Assembly (NCBI GenBank): GCA_026394565.1
Contig: JAPKYA010000124.1
Coordinates: 1-39,251 of the forward strand
Direction of reading: 5' to 3'
DNA length: 39,251 nt
Source of the DNA: Methanothrix sp.
GTDB lineage: Archaea > Halobacteriota > Methanosarcinia > Methanotrichales > Methanotrichaceae
Position 1 is the stretch's first letter, and each line of letters starts with the position of its first letter. Positions 8,167 through 14,663 of the stretch are shown here, piece after piece. Made by a program: the position numbers and the translations under genes. The notes beneath the pieces were generated by a model. That model made no database searches. It was not told where the DNA came from and saw only the letters and a list, made by a program, of their open reading frames with translations.

Positions 8167-8202
8167 ATTACCAATAATTTATAGATTATTGGTAATTATT
8201 GG
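8160..8202. terminator. Perfect 13-bp inverted repeat between converging genes
   Basis: AATTACCAATAAT (8166-8178) and ATTATTGGTAATT (8185-8197) are exact reverse complements with a 6-nt loop. The stem continues with CCAAT (8160-8164) against ATTGG (8198-8202) past one unpaired A. It lies exactly where the broken regulator on the plus strand ends and overlaps the last codons of the TPR gene on the minus strand. A shared bidirectional terminator is the simplest reading. A small palindromic mobile or attachment sequence is an alternative. Confidence 0.5.
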
Positions 8203-8583
8203 AACCTGGGCAAGCGCATCAAGCAGCTCCGGGCCGAGAGTCGCAAGCTCGGCGCCCAGATTCTTGAGGGCCACGGGATTGCCGGGATCGGCTGCCAAAG
8301 CCTGCATGGTGTACTCCTTGGCCCGCGGCAGGTCGCCCGCTCGCTGGTAGCCGAGCGCCAGGGCCACGCAGGCGTGCGAGTGGCCGGGAGCGATCTGAAG
8401 GCAGTGGTGCAGGAGCTCTCGCCCTTTATCGAGCTGGCCGAGGTCCACATAGCAGAGGCCCAGGTTGTAGAGGAGATCAGTATTTTCGGGATCCTGGCGG
8501 AGGAGCTCCTCCAGATAGATGCGGGCCTCGTCGAGCTGGCCTGAGGCGAGGAGCTGGTGGGCGCGGGAGAGGTGGTCGGTCAT
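8179..8583 (-). CDS. Small TPR-repeat protein
   Basis: A 134-residue soluble protein made of about three tetratricopeptide repeats: LSRAHQLLASGQLDEARIYL, then TDLLYNLGLCYVDLGQLDKG, then HACVALALGYQRAGDLPRAK, each ending in an (A/D)P-(G/E)-(N/H) turn. TPRs mediate protein-protein contacts, so no enzymatic role is expected. The last eight residues (VPIITNNL) are encoded inside the inverted repeat at 8160-8202, so the natural C-terminus may have been cut by that element. There are no neighbours in the same operon. GC content is high like the core genes, unlike the AT-rich gene that starts at 8681. Confidence 0.75.
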   Translation of the reverse strand: MTDHLSRAHQLLASGQLDEARIYLEELLRQDPENTDLLYNLGLCYVDLGQLDKGRELLHHCLQIAPGHSHACVALALGYQRAGDLPRAKEYTMQALAADPGNPVALKNLGAELATLGPELLDALAQVPIITNNL

Positions 8584-8646
8584 TGCGAACGTAGATGGGC
8601 GGCTATTATTAATATCGTTATCCTACTGGCGAAACCAAGACCACAA

Positions 8647-8660
8647 GATTTAATTAAATC
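8647..8660. promoter_or_regulatory. AT-rich palindrome at the probable promoter of the 8681 gene
   Basis: GATTTAATTAAATC is a perfect 14-bp palindrome centred about 27 bp before the ATG at 8681. Its TTTAATTAAA core sits where an archaeal TATA box would place transcription start at or next to the start codon, and no Shine-Dalgarno sequence is visible. The gene may therefore be leaderless, with the palindrome acting as TATA element, operator or both. This is inferred from spacing only. Confidence 0.35.
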
Positions 8661-8680
8661 ATTCCGAAATCAATTAAAAT

Positions 8681-9241
8681 ATGGCCACGTTTGGAATTAC
8701 TAGCGAGCTCTTTTGGGACTTAGACCGAAATCCGGAACTTTATAATAAATATATTACCCCTTTTTTAAAGAGGAGAGGAGAACCTGCATATGATGTTGAA
8801 ACAAAGGAAAGCATTGGACTGACCGTGCTAGAATTTTCCGATGATACGCTAATCAACGAGTTAATAGATTTACTTAATCACGATAACCCCGCCGCTGCTG
8901 GAACTTATGGGATATATAAGCTAGGGATCGGCGGATGGAGAAGGTTCAAGCAGGTGGAACAGATGGGCTCCTCACATATAAATATTAACGCTCCTAATAT
9001 AAATGTTAGTGGAGTGACGGGCACGGTCAATGCAGCAGGTCACGATCTTGCAATTAATAGTATAACGCCTGTGGTGTATTTGCAGGCATTGCAGCAGGCA
9101 ATTGAAAATACCGATATACCTATTGAGGAGAAAACAAATCTTCAGGAGCGTATTAGTGGTATTGTCAATAACCCATATGTCTCTGGCATAGGTGCGACAG
9201 TGATTTATGAGGCAGCAAAAAAGATACTGGGTTTGGGATAA
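8681..9241 (+). CDS. Hypothetical protein with an Asn/Ile-rich central repeat-like segment
   Basis: I do not recognise this 186-residue protein. It looks like three parts: an N-terminal mixed region with charged helices (LFWDLDRNPELYNKYITPFL, FSDDTLINELIDLL), a short central beta-like segment rich in N, I, G and V (INAPNINVSGVTGTVNAAGH), and a C-terminal helical region (LQALQQAIENTDIPIEEKTN, then GIVNNPYVSGIGATVIYEAA). No signal peptide or membrane helix is obvious. It stands alone, is more AT-rich than its flanks and lies between a broken regulator and a region with an integrase relic, so acquisition by transfer is plausible. The middle segment recalls effector-associated or adaptor proteins of accessory islands, but I cannot support a function. 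Confidence 0.65.
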   Translation: MATFGITSELFWDLDRNPELYNKYITPFLKRRGEPAYDVETKESIGLTVLEFSDDTLINELIDLLNHDNPAAAGTYGIYKLGIGGWRRFKQVEQMGSSHININAPNINVSGVTGTVNAAGHDLAINSITPVVYLQALQQAIENTDIPIEEKTNLQERISGIVNNPYVSGIGATVIYEAAKKILGLG

Positions 9242-9424
9242 ACGTTTTCGAAATCTAACGCACGATTACATCAAAACGATACCTCTCGAACCATAGGTAC
9301 AACTAAACGGCATCAAAATTTTTCTATTAAATTCAGCATTTTTTAAAAATTTACTAGATCGCCCTTCACTTTCGCCCCGCCCCCTTGCCTCGCCCTCATA
9401 TCCCCGCAGCCACCCATATCTATC

Positions 9425-9970
9425 GTGGAAATCGAACTCCTCCCCACCGTCTCCCTGCTCCCCGAGACCAACAGCCTCCTCATCGCCCCCGTGGAGATGC
9501 TGGCCGGTGCCCTCAACAGCCACCTGGAATTGCAGTGCTACAAGATCCTCTTCATCAGCGGCAACTACTCCCGCATCCTCAACCGGCTGAACCGCAACAT
9601 CACAGAACTGGAAGTGCGCCGCGCCTTCACCGTCTTCCAGCTCATGACTATCTTGCAGGAGAACCACCACAGCTTCCTGATCGTGGAGCATGACCCATTG
9701 CTCTACGAGGATGCCGGAGAAATGGTGGAGTACCTGGCCCAGGCCCTCAGGCAGACCTCCTGGGAGGCCACCATCCTGCTCTACGCGCCGGCGCTGGACC
9801 CTCACCTGCAGAAGCTGACCGAGCTGGCCGACCGGGTGTTCTGCATCTACAGTGAGCAGGCCGCGCAAAGGGAGGCGAAGATGCCGGGAGCCCAGAGAAC
9901 GCTGGATCCCGGCCTCTTCCGCCAGGCGGTCTATTGTCCGGAGCACCGTCTTGGTGCTCAGGTGGCCTGA
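9425..9970 (+). CDS. Uncharacterised protein, C-terminus probably altered
   Basis: An unrecognised 181-residue protein starting at GTG 9425. The body is alternating beta/alpha, with hydrophobic strands (YKILFISGN, HSFLIVEHDPLL, EATILLYAPAL, ADRVFCIY) spaced by helices, suggesting a Rossmann- or P-loop-like fold without a visible Walker A motif. Part of it, from the ENHHSFLIVEHDPLL segment to FCIYSEQ, is duplicated at 11551-11753 with about 94% DNA identity. The copy ends in a short basic tail (GRAAKKKIRE). Here, instead, the last ~29 residues are read antisense through a tyrosine-recombinase relic (9896-10024), so this C-terminus is probably a fusion artefact. Real start and function are uncertain. 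Confidence 0.6.
   Translation: MEIELLPTVSLLPETNSLLIAPVEMLAGALNSHLELQCYKILFISGNYSRILNRLNRNITELEVRRAFTVFQLMTILQENHHSFLIVEHDPLLYEDAGEMVEYLAQALRQTSWEATILLYAPALDPHLQKLTELADRVFCIYSEQAAQREAKMPGAQRTLDPGLFRQAVYCPEHRLGAQVA
9657..9859 (+). repeat. 203-bp direct repeat, copy 1
   Basis: Aligns without gaps to 11551-11753 (offset 1894) with 12 mismatches counted by eye. It encodes the same protein segment (HSFLIVEHDPLLYEDAGEMV onward). The two copies flank the tandem universal-stress gene and the structured leader region, with the integrase relic just after copy 1. Confidence 0.9.
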
Positions 9971-10024
9971 GCTTCTGCCTGGGAAGAGCCACTCCTGTCC
10001 AGGCCCGCAGCTCCATTTATCCAA
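9896..10024 (-). pseudogene. Tyrosine recombinase (integrase) fragment
   Basis: The minus strand encodes about 43 residues resembling part of a phage/XerC-type tyrosine recombinase: GQEWLFPGRSSGHLSTKTVL followed by RTIDRLAEEAGIQR. In intact enzymes a W-L-F-P-G-R-x-x-G-H-L-S pattern and the following helix precede the conserved HxLRH catalytic box. Here the frame continues into unrelated antisense sequence, with no catalytic Arg/His/Tyr residues. It is therefore a degraded internal fragment, evidence of a past integrative element at this place. Its complement supplies the odd C-terminus of the plus-strand gene ending at 9970. Confidence 0.6.
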
Positions 10025-10079
10025 CCGCTAACTACAAGTATCTATAACGATTATATACATAGTTTGCCGCGTTTTGCGC

Positions 10080-10220
10080 TGTAAGAACGAGGGACTTAGC
10101 TAACCATCTGAGTTCTTAAGGCTGAAGAGTTCGATAGACGTATCCCACCGTAGATGCGCCTTGAAGCTCTGAAAACCTGAGAGGTGCTGTTTCAGGGCAG
10201 CATTCGGAAAGCCTGAAAGA
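10080..10220 (+). ncRNA. Candidate structured leader RNA with an H-type pseudoknot
   Basis: The 250-bp gap before the tandem USP gene is rich in pairings. TAAGAAC (from about 10083) can pair with GTTCTTA (about 10114). Nearer the gene, GGTGCTG (10183-10189) pairs with CAGCATT (10198-10204), while its loop TTTCAGG (10190-10196) is exactly complementary to CCTGAAA (10212-10218). That is the geometry of a compact 36-nt H-type pseudoknot ending about 24 nt before the ATG at 10243. I match it to no known riboswitch class. It could be a cis-regulatory leader or a relic of a mobile-element RNA. Confidence 0.3.
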
Positions 10221-10242
10221 AATCCATTTGAAAAGGGTAAAA

Positions 10243-11487
10243 ATGGACGATGAAGATTATTTCAATTTGAATATAAAAGAATCATTGAGTGTGAACATAA
10301 AACAAGGGAAACAACGTGACATTGAGCTATTGACTGACATACTCCTTATACTATTCCGACGACGCACTCAAGATCTAACGATATACGACCTCCTGCCCAT
10401 ACTCCACACTAAGTATAACAATTTGAGCAAAGATACATTATCTAACAATCTCGAATACTTATCAAGAATGTTTGATAATGAGCCTTTTGTCAAAATAACT
10501 CATGAAGTGACCGGCAAAAAGGGAAAAACAAGGAATATCTATAAATTAAATATGTTTTATATAACGAATTTTTCTAAAATTAGAAATACAGATCGCGCGC
10601 AAATACAAATAGACCGGAAAAGAATATTCGAAAAAGTCTTGATTCCAACGGATTTTTCTAAGCATGCACGCAAGGTGATTGAGTGTGTAGGCAAGATCCC
10701 TGGCGTAAAGGAGATAGTACTTCTCAGTGTGATATCCAGGAGTGTTATTACTCGGGTCTGGGACCCTGCAGCCGAGCTCAAAGAAGTGGAAAAAAAGCTG
10801 ACCGAGGAAAAGAAGATCATAGACGCTCCGGGAATTGATGTAAAGATAAGGGCCTTCTCCGTATTAGAGGGTGAGGTGGCAAGAGTCATTCAGAAGGTAG
10901 CAGAAGAGGAAAAGGTCACCCTCGTGGCCATGGGTGCTCGAGGGAAAAGCCGGATAGAGAGCCTTTTCCTGGGAAGCGTCTTCAGGGGCGTTCTGCGCTT
11001 CGGAGATACGCATCTCTTGGTCATGCTTTATAAGGTTCTAGAGAATGGAAATCTAGAGAAGCATTGTGCCAGGATATTTGACAAAGTGCTCTTCCCCATG
11101 GACTTCTCCCAACCAGCCGAAGTGGCACTCTCCTTCTTCAAAAATACTCAGGGCATCGGTGAGCTGATACTGCTCAATGTTGTATCAACGGGTGAAACTG
11201 AAGAGGAGATAGATGCCAACGTCGCCGAAGCTACTCAGAAAATCAATGAGATTGTCGGGGAGCTTGCCAAGGGGGGCATGAAGGTCACTCCAAGGGTCAT
11301 CGTCGGACATCCTGTGGAAGAGATACGGTCTTTAGCGGAGAAAGAGGATGTCTCCCTTATTGCCATATGCTCTCAGGGCGCAGTGGCCATCAAGAAGGGC
11401 AGGATAAGAAGCACTGCCTATGATGTGGCCAACTCGGCAACCAGACCGGTTCTTATTCTGAGGAGATCGAAGTTAGTGCTTTATTAG
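10243..11487 (+). CDS. Winged-helix protein fused to two universal-stress (UspA) domains
   Basis: A soluble protein of about 414 residues. The first ~110 residues are lysine-rich and helical, with a likely winged-helix domain (LTDILLILFRRRTQ, LSKDTLSNNLEYLSRMF, then a basic wing VTGKKGKTRNIYKL). Two UspA domains follow. The first begins IFEKVLIPTDFSKHA and keeps part of the nucleotide loop (AMGARGKSRIESLFLGS). The second begins IFDKVLFPMDFSQPA and has lost the glycine motif (AICSQGAVAIKKG), so only one site is likely to bind nucleotide. ATG 10243 is preferred because AAAAGGG lies 5 nt upstream; a TTG at 10228 is also in frame. A DNA-binding USP fusion suggests a stress-sensing regulator, but this is inferred. 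It lies between the two direct repeats. Confidence 0.75.
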   Translation: MDDEDYFNLNIKESLSVNIKQGKQRDIELLTDILLILFRRRTQDLTIYDLLPILHTKYNNLSKDTLSNNLEYLSRMFDNEPFVKITHEVTGKKGKTRNIYKLNMFYITNFSKIRNTDRAQIQIDRKRIFEKVLIPTDFSKHARKVIECVGKIPGVKEIVLLSVISRSVITRVWDPAAELKEVEKKLTEEKKIIDAPGIDVKIRAFSVLEGEVARVIQKVAEEEKVTLVAMGARGKSRIESLFLGSVFRGVLRFGDTHLLVMLYKVLENGNLEKHCARIFDKVLFPMDFSQPAEVALSFFKNTQGIGELILLNVVSTGETEEEIDANVAEATQKINEIVGELAKGGMKVTPRVIVGHPVEEIRSLAEKEDVSLIAICSQGAVAIKKGRIRSTAYDVANSATRPVLILRRSKLVLY

Positions 11488-11550
11488 CACTATAGTGGTT
11501 TACGGCGTTTGAAATCGGAATAGATGTGAGGCTTTCCGCCTCTCATCTGG

Positions 11551-11753
11551 AGGAGAACCACCACAGCTTCCTGATCGTGGAGCATGACCCGCTGCTCTAC
11601 GAGGATGCCGGAGAAATGGTGGAGTACCTGGCCCAAGCCCTCAGGCAAACCTCCAGGGATGCCACCATCCTGCTCTACGCGCCGGCGCTGGACCCCCACC
11701 TGCAGAAGATCGCCGAGCTGGCCGACTGGGTGTTCTGCATCTACATTGAGCAG
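11551..11753 (+). repeat. 203-bp direct repeat, copy 2
   Basis: Second copy of the segment at 9657-9859, collinear and about 94% identical. The match starts abruptly at 11551 with unrelated sequence before it, so this is a truncated duplicate and not a full gene. Confidence 0.9.
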
Positions 11754-11792
11754 ACGAGAGGCCGGGCCGCCAAGAAAAAGATACGTGAATAA
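11551..11792 (+). pseudogene. 5'-truncated duplicate of the gene at 9425
   Basis: This frame keeps the C-terminal half of the unrecognised beta/alpha protein, from ENHHSFLIVEHDPLL through FCIYIEQ, and ends with a basic tail (TRGRAAKKKIRE) before TAA. It lacks the first ~78 residues present in the copy at 9425. Upstream sequence in frame (MRLSASHLE, from 11526) is not related to the other copy. The basic tail is probably the genuine C-terminus of the family, which the 9425 copy has lost. The two broken copies look like the products of one rearrangement around the USP gene. Confidence 0.7.
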
Positions 11793-11840
11793 TGACCCTA
11801 ACAATTATAATGTTTGAGCTTTGTTAATGTTTTGGTTTCC

Positions 11841-12344
11841 ATGTTAAAGAATATCCTTATAGCCACTGATGGCTCGAAGCATAGCGAAGAAGCAGCAAAA
11901 GTAGGTATTGAACTAGCCAAGCTCTCTGATGGGCAGGTCACCGTACTGTATGTCGTTGAAACAAGTAGTTACATTCCTATGCCATTTGAAGGTCTTACCC
12001 CTCGCCCATATGCAAAAGAGGAAGCCGCAGCTCTCAGGAATATCATATTGGAAAATGGAGAAGAAGCTACAAAGCACGTAGAAGAATTAGCAAGAAATTC
12101 AGGCGTCCCATATGAAAAGATGGTTGTTGAAGGACATCCTGCTAGTGAAATCTTAAAGATCGCTGAAGAGTCTAAAAAGGATATCATTGTCATGGGCAGC
12201 ATCGGCAAAACCGGCTTGGAAAAATTCCTATTAGGAAGCATTGCAGAAAAAGTAGTTCGCAACTCAAAGGTGCCAGTTTTAATAATACCTCCGGGAAGGC
12301 CCAGCAAGATATCAATCTCTCGCGGTGTAATATCTATTTTATAA
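11841..12344 (+). CDS. Universal stress protein (UspA family)
   Basis: A single-domain USP of 167 residues starting at ATG 11841 (MLKNILIATDGSKHSEEAAK). An ATG-less in-frame extension to 11814 is unlikely to be used. The nucleotide-binding signature is intact: VMGSIGKTGLEKFLLGSIAE, i.e. G-x2-G-x9-G-S, followed by VVRNSKVPVLIIP. This fits the ATP-binding subclass, whose members usually dimerise. A 15-residue C-terminal extension (RPSKISISRGVISIL) is not typical of the family. It is AT-rich compared with core genes, and stands directly after the truncated repeat copy. Its physiological trigger is unknown. Confidence 0.88.
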   Translation: MLKNILIATDGSKHSEEAAKVGIELAKLSDGQVTVLYVVETSSYIPMPFEGLTPRPYAKEEAAALRNIILENGEEATKHVEELARNSGVPYEKMVVEGHPASEILKIAEESKKDIIVMGSIGKTGLEKFLLGSIAEKVVRNSKVPVLIIPPGRPSKISISRGVISIL

Positions 12345-12410
12345 ACCTTTTTATCTTTTAAGAAATAAATAATGTTGTCGATGTGGGTATATAAACTTTC
12401 AAGGTGTTGC

Positions 12411-12632
12411 CAAGTCCATAAAATCGATTTTGAGGAGGCCAGGCCGATCGAGCCCAAGCGGGCGGTCAGCAGCAGGGTCATGGAGCTGGAGACGGCCAAG
12501 GAGATCCTGGCGGAGGTCTTCGGTGCCCGGCCCGGCGAGGTGGAGGAGATGATACAAAGAAGGCTGGAGGAGAGCGGGCCAGAGGAGCGCGAGGAGGGAC
12601 GGTGGCCTGCGACGTTCTGCCTGGGTGAGTAG
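12411..12632 (+). pseudogene. 5'-truncated small ORF of unknown function
   Basis: The frame encodes FEEARPIEPKRAVSSRVMEL, then ETAKEILAEVFGARPGEVEE and a tail RWPATFCLGE. Base composition switches sharply from AT-rich to GC-rich at about 12411, where the recognisable coding part begins, so the true N-terminus seems to be missing. An internal ATG at 12480 (MELETAKEIL) could still give a 50-residue protein. Amphipathic acidic helices dominate. I do not recognise the family. It is followed after 2 nt by another small broken gene, and the pair may once have been an operon. Confidence 0.4.
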
Positions 12633-12634
12633 AT

Positions 12635-12871
12635 ATGGAACGGAGATTCGAGAGCGTGAGGATTGGCGTGAAGGGCGTCTCGGCCAGGTGGCTGAAGGCC
12701 AGCCGGGCACTGAAGAAGGAAGACTAAAATTTACGGGCAAAAGGTGGCGGAGATGGCTAAGAAGCACTCCAGCGAAGCGTTCTATGAGCTGGATGATCCC
12801 GCTGGAGGCGGCAGTTTTCTCGGTGCTGGTTGAGATGATAAAGGAGACGGACAGGATGAGGACTAAATCAT
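12635..12871 (+). pseudogene. Small frameshifted gene of unknown function
   Basis: Three reading frames give what looks like one ~80-residue protein. ATG 12635 gives MERRFESVRIGVKGVSARWL and then KASRALKKED before TAA. A second frame continues with KIYGQKVAEMAKKHSSEAFY and ELDDP. A third ends PLEAAVFSVLVEMIKETDRM-RTKS with TGA at 12869-12871. Two frameshifts (near 12722 and near 12800) are needed to join them. The first 30 residues could still be made. The function is unknown. Confidence 0.4.
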
Positions 12872-13087
12872 GAAATCGAAAGCGACTAAATTGAAAATAA
12901 GTCATTGAATCAGAAGTAGCTTAAAAAATACAGTGCAATACTTGTAAGTTACGCACATATTGAATGGGCAGGATTTAATCCTTATACCCTAGCTCTTTGG
13001 CCTTACCAAAGGCGACTTCTGCATTTGTGTTATCTCCGATGGCTTGGAAAGCCTTGCTGGAGTGAACCCCAGATAGTAGACAGTTAG

Positions 13088-13957
13088 TTAAGCAACAGTA
13101 CTTAAAGCAACCCCCATTTCGAACTGTTCTGGAGATCTATAGCCAAGGGCAGAATGCAGCCTCTTCTTGTTGTAAACTTTCTCAATAAAATGCCATATGT
13201 TTCTATAAGCCTCTTCAAATGTTCCGTACTCATTCAGACATACCTCCTCGACCTTTAAGGTTTTAATAAAGCTCTCTGCAAACGCATTATCGTATGGATT
13301 TCCTTTTCTAGACATGCTAACCAGGATGTTGTGCTCTTTAAGACAATCTACATAATGTTTGGATGCGTATTGAACACCCTGATCAGAATGATGAACAAGT
13401 CCTTGAGTAGCTTCTGGCCATCGATTTTCTAATGACTTTGCCAGAGCATTCATATCCAGTTGTTGTTCAATGTATCTGCACAGCTCCAAGCCGATGCATA
13501 TTCTGCTGTAGAGAACCAGGATCACCGCGAGATAGATGTGCTCATGCAGCAACTGGACGTATGTGATATCTGAGACCCAGGCCTGGTTCAGCCCGGTTAT
13601 CTTTATGTTCTTCAGAAGGTTTGGATATACAGGTAGTCCATGACTGGAATCAGTCGTTATCGGCTTGAATCTCTTCTTCAGGCACAGAAGGTTATCTTGT
13701 CGCATCAGGTCCAGCACGCGCTTGTGGTTCACGACATAGCCTCTGTATCGGAGTTCTGCTGTCATCCTTCTGTAACCGTAGCCAGGAAATTCCAGAGCGA
13801 TCTCTTGAATCTGGTTCTTCAGATCCATATTCGCAGATGGGACCCTTTCCGGTTGTACCCGCCATTTGTAGTAGCCGCTGCGACTCACTTCAAGTGCGTG
13901 GCAGGATTGGGATATTGACAACGAAAGACCGTCAGAGAGGATTTCCCGGATGGTCAT
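13088..13957 (-). CDS. IS3-family transposase, OrfB (DDE integrase core)
   Basis: Catalytic half of the transposase, 289 residues. The N-terminal HTH_21-like region includes SCHALEVSRSGYYKWR, then comes the rve catalytic core. The triad is visible: Asp130 (WVSDITY), Asp192 (HHSDQGVQY) and Glu228 (NAFAESFIKTLK), with the 35-residue spacing between the last two that marks DDE(35) enzymes. The C-terminal LHSALGYRSPEQFE is the standard end of the family. The ATG overlaps the orfA stop (ATGA), but the active protein is expected to be an OrfAB fusion made by -1 frameshifting. Confidence 0.92.
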   Translation of the reverse strand: MTIREILSDGLSLSISQSCHALEVSRSGYYKWRVQPERVPSANMDLKNQIQEIALEFPGYGYRRMTAELRYRGYVVNHKRVLDLMRQDNLLCLKKRFKPITTDSSHGLPVYPNLLKNIKITGLNQAWVSDITYVQLLHEHIYLAVILVLYSRICIGLELCRYIEQQLDMNALAKSLENRWPEATQGLVHHSDQGVQYASKHYVDCLKEHNILVSMSRKGNPYDNAFAESFIKTLKVEEVCLNEYGTFEEAYRNIWHFIEKVYNKKRLHSALGYRSPEQFEMGVALSTVA

Positions 13958-14283
13958 AAATCGTCCCTCAGCGTCGGTTTTATTCTCTCCTCCCGAGCTT
14001 TCTTTTGGGTCATGGCAAAGGCTTTTTTTAAAAGCTCGATCTCGGCATGAGCTTGGCCGAGCAGCCTCTCAAGTTCTGCTATCCTTGCCTGGTCCTTGTA
14101 CTGATTTCCATTACCGCTAAACGCCTTTTCGGGATTTTCAGCTAACTCTTCTCTCCACCGAGAGGGCAGGCCTGGATGGATGCTATGCTCGCGGGCGATC
14201 TGAGCGAGAGGTTTGCCGCTCTCAAGTTCAGCTACTACTGATATCTTGAATGCTCGGTCGTAGCGCCGCCTCGTCTTTTTCAT
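13954..14283 (-). CDS. IS3-family transposase, OrfA (helix-turn-helix)
   Basis: 109 residues: an N-terminal HTH_Tnp_1 domain (RYDRAFKISVVAELESGKPL, then AQIAREHSIHPGLPSRWREE) and a leucine-zipper-like C-terminal coiled coil (IAELERLLGQAHAEIELLKK). It binds the element ends. Seven A residues within the codons TTA-AAA-AAA-GCC (complement of about 14021-14030) make a likely -1 slippage site. The -1 frame beyond it stays open into orfB, so an OrfAB fusion can be produced, as is normal for this family. Confidence 0.9.
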   Translation of the reverse strand: MKKTRRRYDRAFKISVVAELESGKPLAQIAREHSIHPGLPSRWREELAENPEKAFSGNGNQYKDQARIAELERLLGQAHAEIELLKKAFAMTQKKAREERIKPTLRDDL

Positions 14284-14614
14284 GTACTTCCCTCCATGAG
14301 TTGACGTTGCTTAACTCATTGTCCACTCGGAGGGGTTCACTCCACCAATATCTTTGACGAAAGCATAAGTGGCAGGATCATTGGAGTTTGAGGTTCTTAG
14401 ATCAGCAATCAGATCACTCGCAGTTGTATTACCTGTGATTATGTTTTGAGAAGAGGCCATACAAATTGGAATCAGTATCATCAACATTATCAAGATATGT
14501 GCCATTTTCATGATATTCTCTTTAGTGTTAAGGGAGATACATCTTCCGGAGGATTTTGAGTGGGTAATGGATTCAAACTGCTGCGGCGTACCCCACAGCA
14601 GAGCTACGAAGTAT

Positions 14615-14663
14615 TCGAATAAAATAAAATTATAAATTTAGAGCTCAGTAGGTGCTGAGCTCT
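14615..14663 (-). terminator. Terminator of the S-adenosylmethionine synthetase gene
   Basis: AGAGCTCAG (14640-14648) and CTGAGCTCT (14655-14663) form a perfect 9-bp stem with a 6-nt loop. The stop codon of the synthetase lies in the stem. Read on the minus strand the hairpin is followed at once by an AT-rich, T-dominated stretch (complement of 14615-14639). This is a typical hairpin plus U-tract arrangement. Confidence 0.6.

Larger units (their letters stand above)
13058..14344 (-). mobile_element. IS3-family insertion sequence, about 1287 bp
   Basis: The ends are inverted repeats: TGGAGTGAACCCC (13058-13070) and GGGGTTCACTCCA (14332-14344). They carry the TG...CA termini typical of the IS3 family. 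Similarity continues inward (AGTTAAGCAAC on both sides at about 13085-13095 and 14307-14317). Inside are orfA (HTH) and orfB (DDE integrase core) on the minus strand, overlapping by 4 bp with a poly-A slippage site. Both look intact, so the copy may be active. No clear 3-5 bp target duplication is visible. Confidence 0.9.
12975..14511 (-). pseudogene. Small secreted-protein gene interrupted by the IS3 element
   Basis: The minus strand from 14511 encodes a signal peptide (MKMAHILIMLMILIPICMAS) and a mature segment to FVKDIG at 14345, where the insertion sequence begins. Beyond the element, 13057 down to TAA at 12975-12977 encodes KAFQAIGDNTNAEVAFGKAK followed by ELGYKD. The two parts join in frame as ...VKDIG-KAFQAIG... 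if a single G is counted once at the junction. The C-terminal part resembles the last TPR of secreted TPR proteins in such methanogens (AFAKAKELGY type). The original protein was therefore probably an exported, short TPR-like protein of about 80 residues, now inactivated. Confidence 0.6.

Noticed and set aside
9266-10024. Minus-strand 252-codon open frame as a single gene
   Set aside because: Only the first ~43 codons resemble an integrase. The rest is antisense to the beta/alpha gene at 9425.
10120-10145. GTTCGATA resembling a tRNA T-loop
   Set aside because: No acceptor, D or anticodon stems can be placed around it, so a tRNA is not supported.
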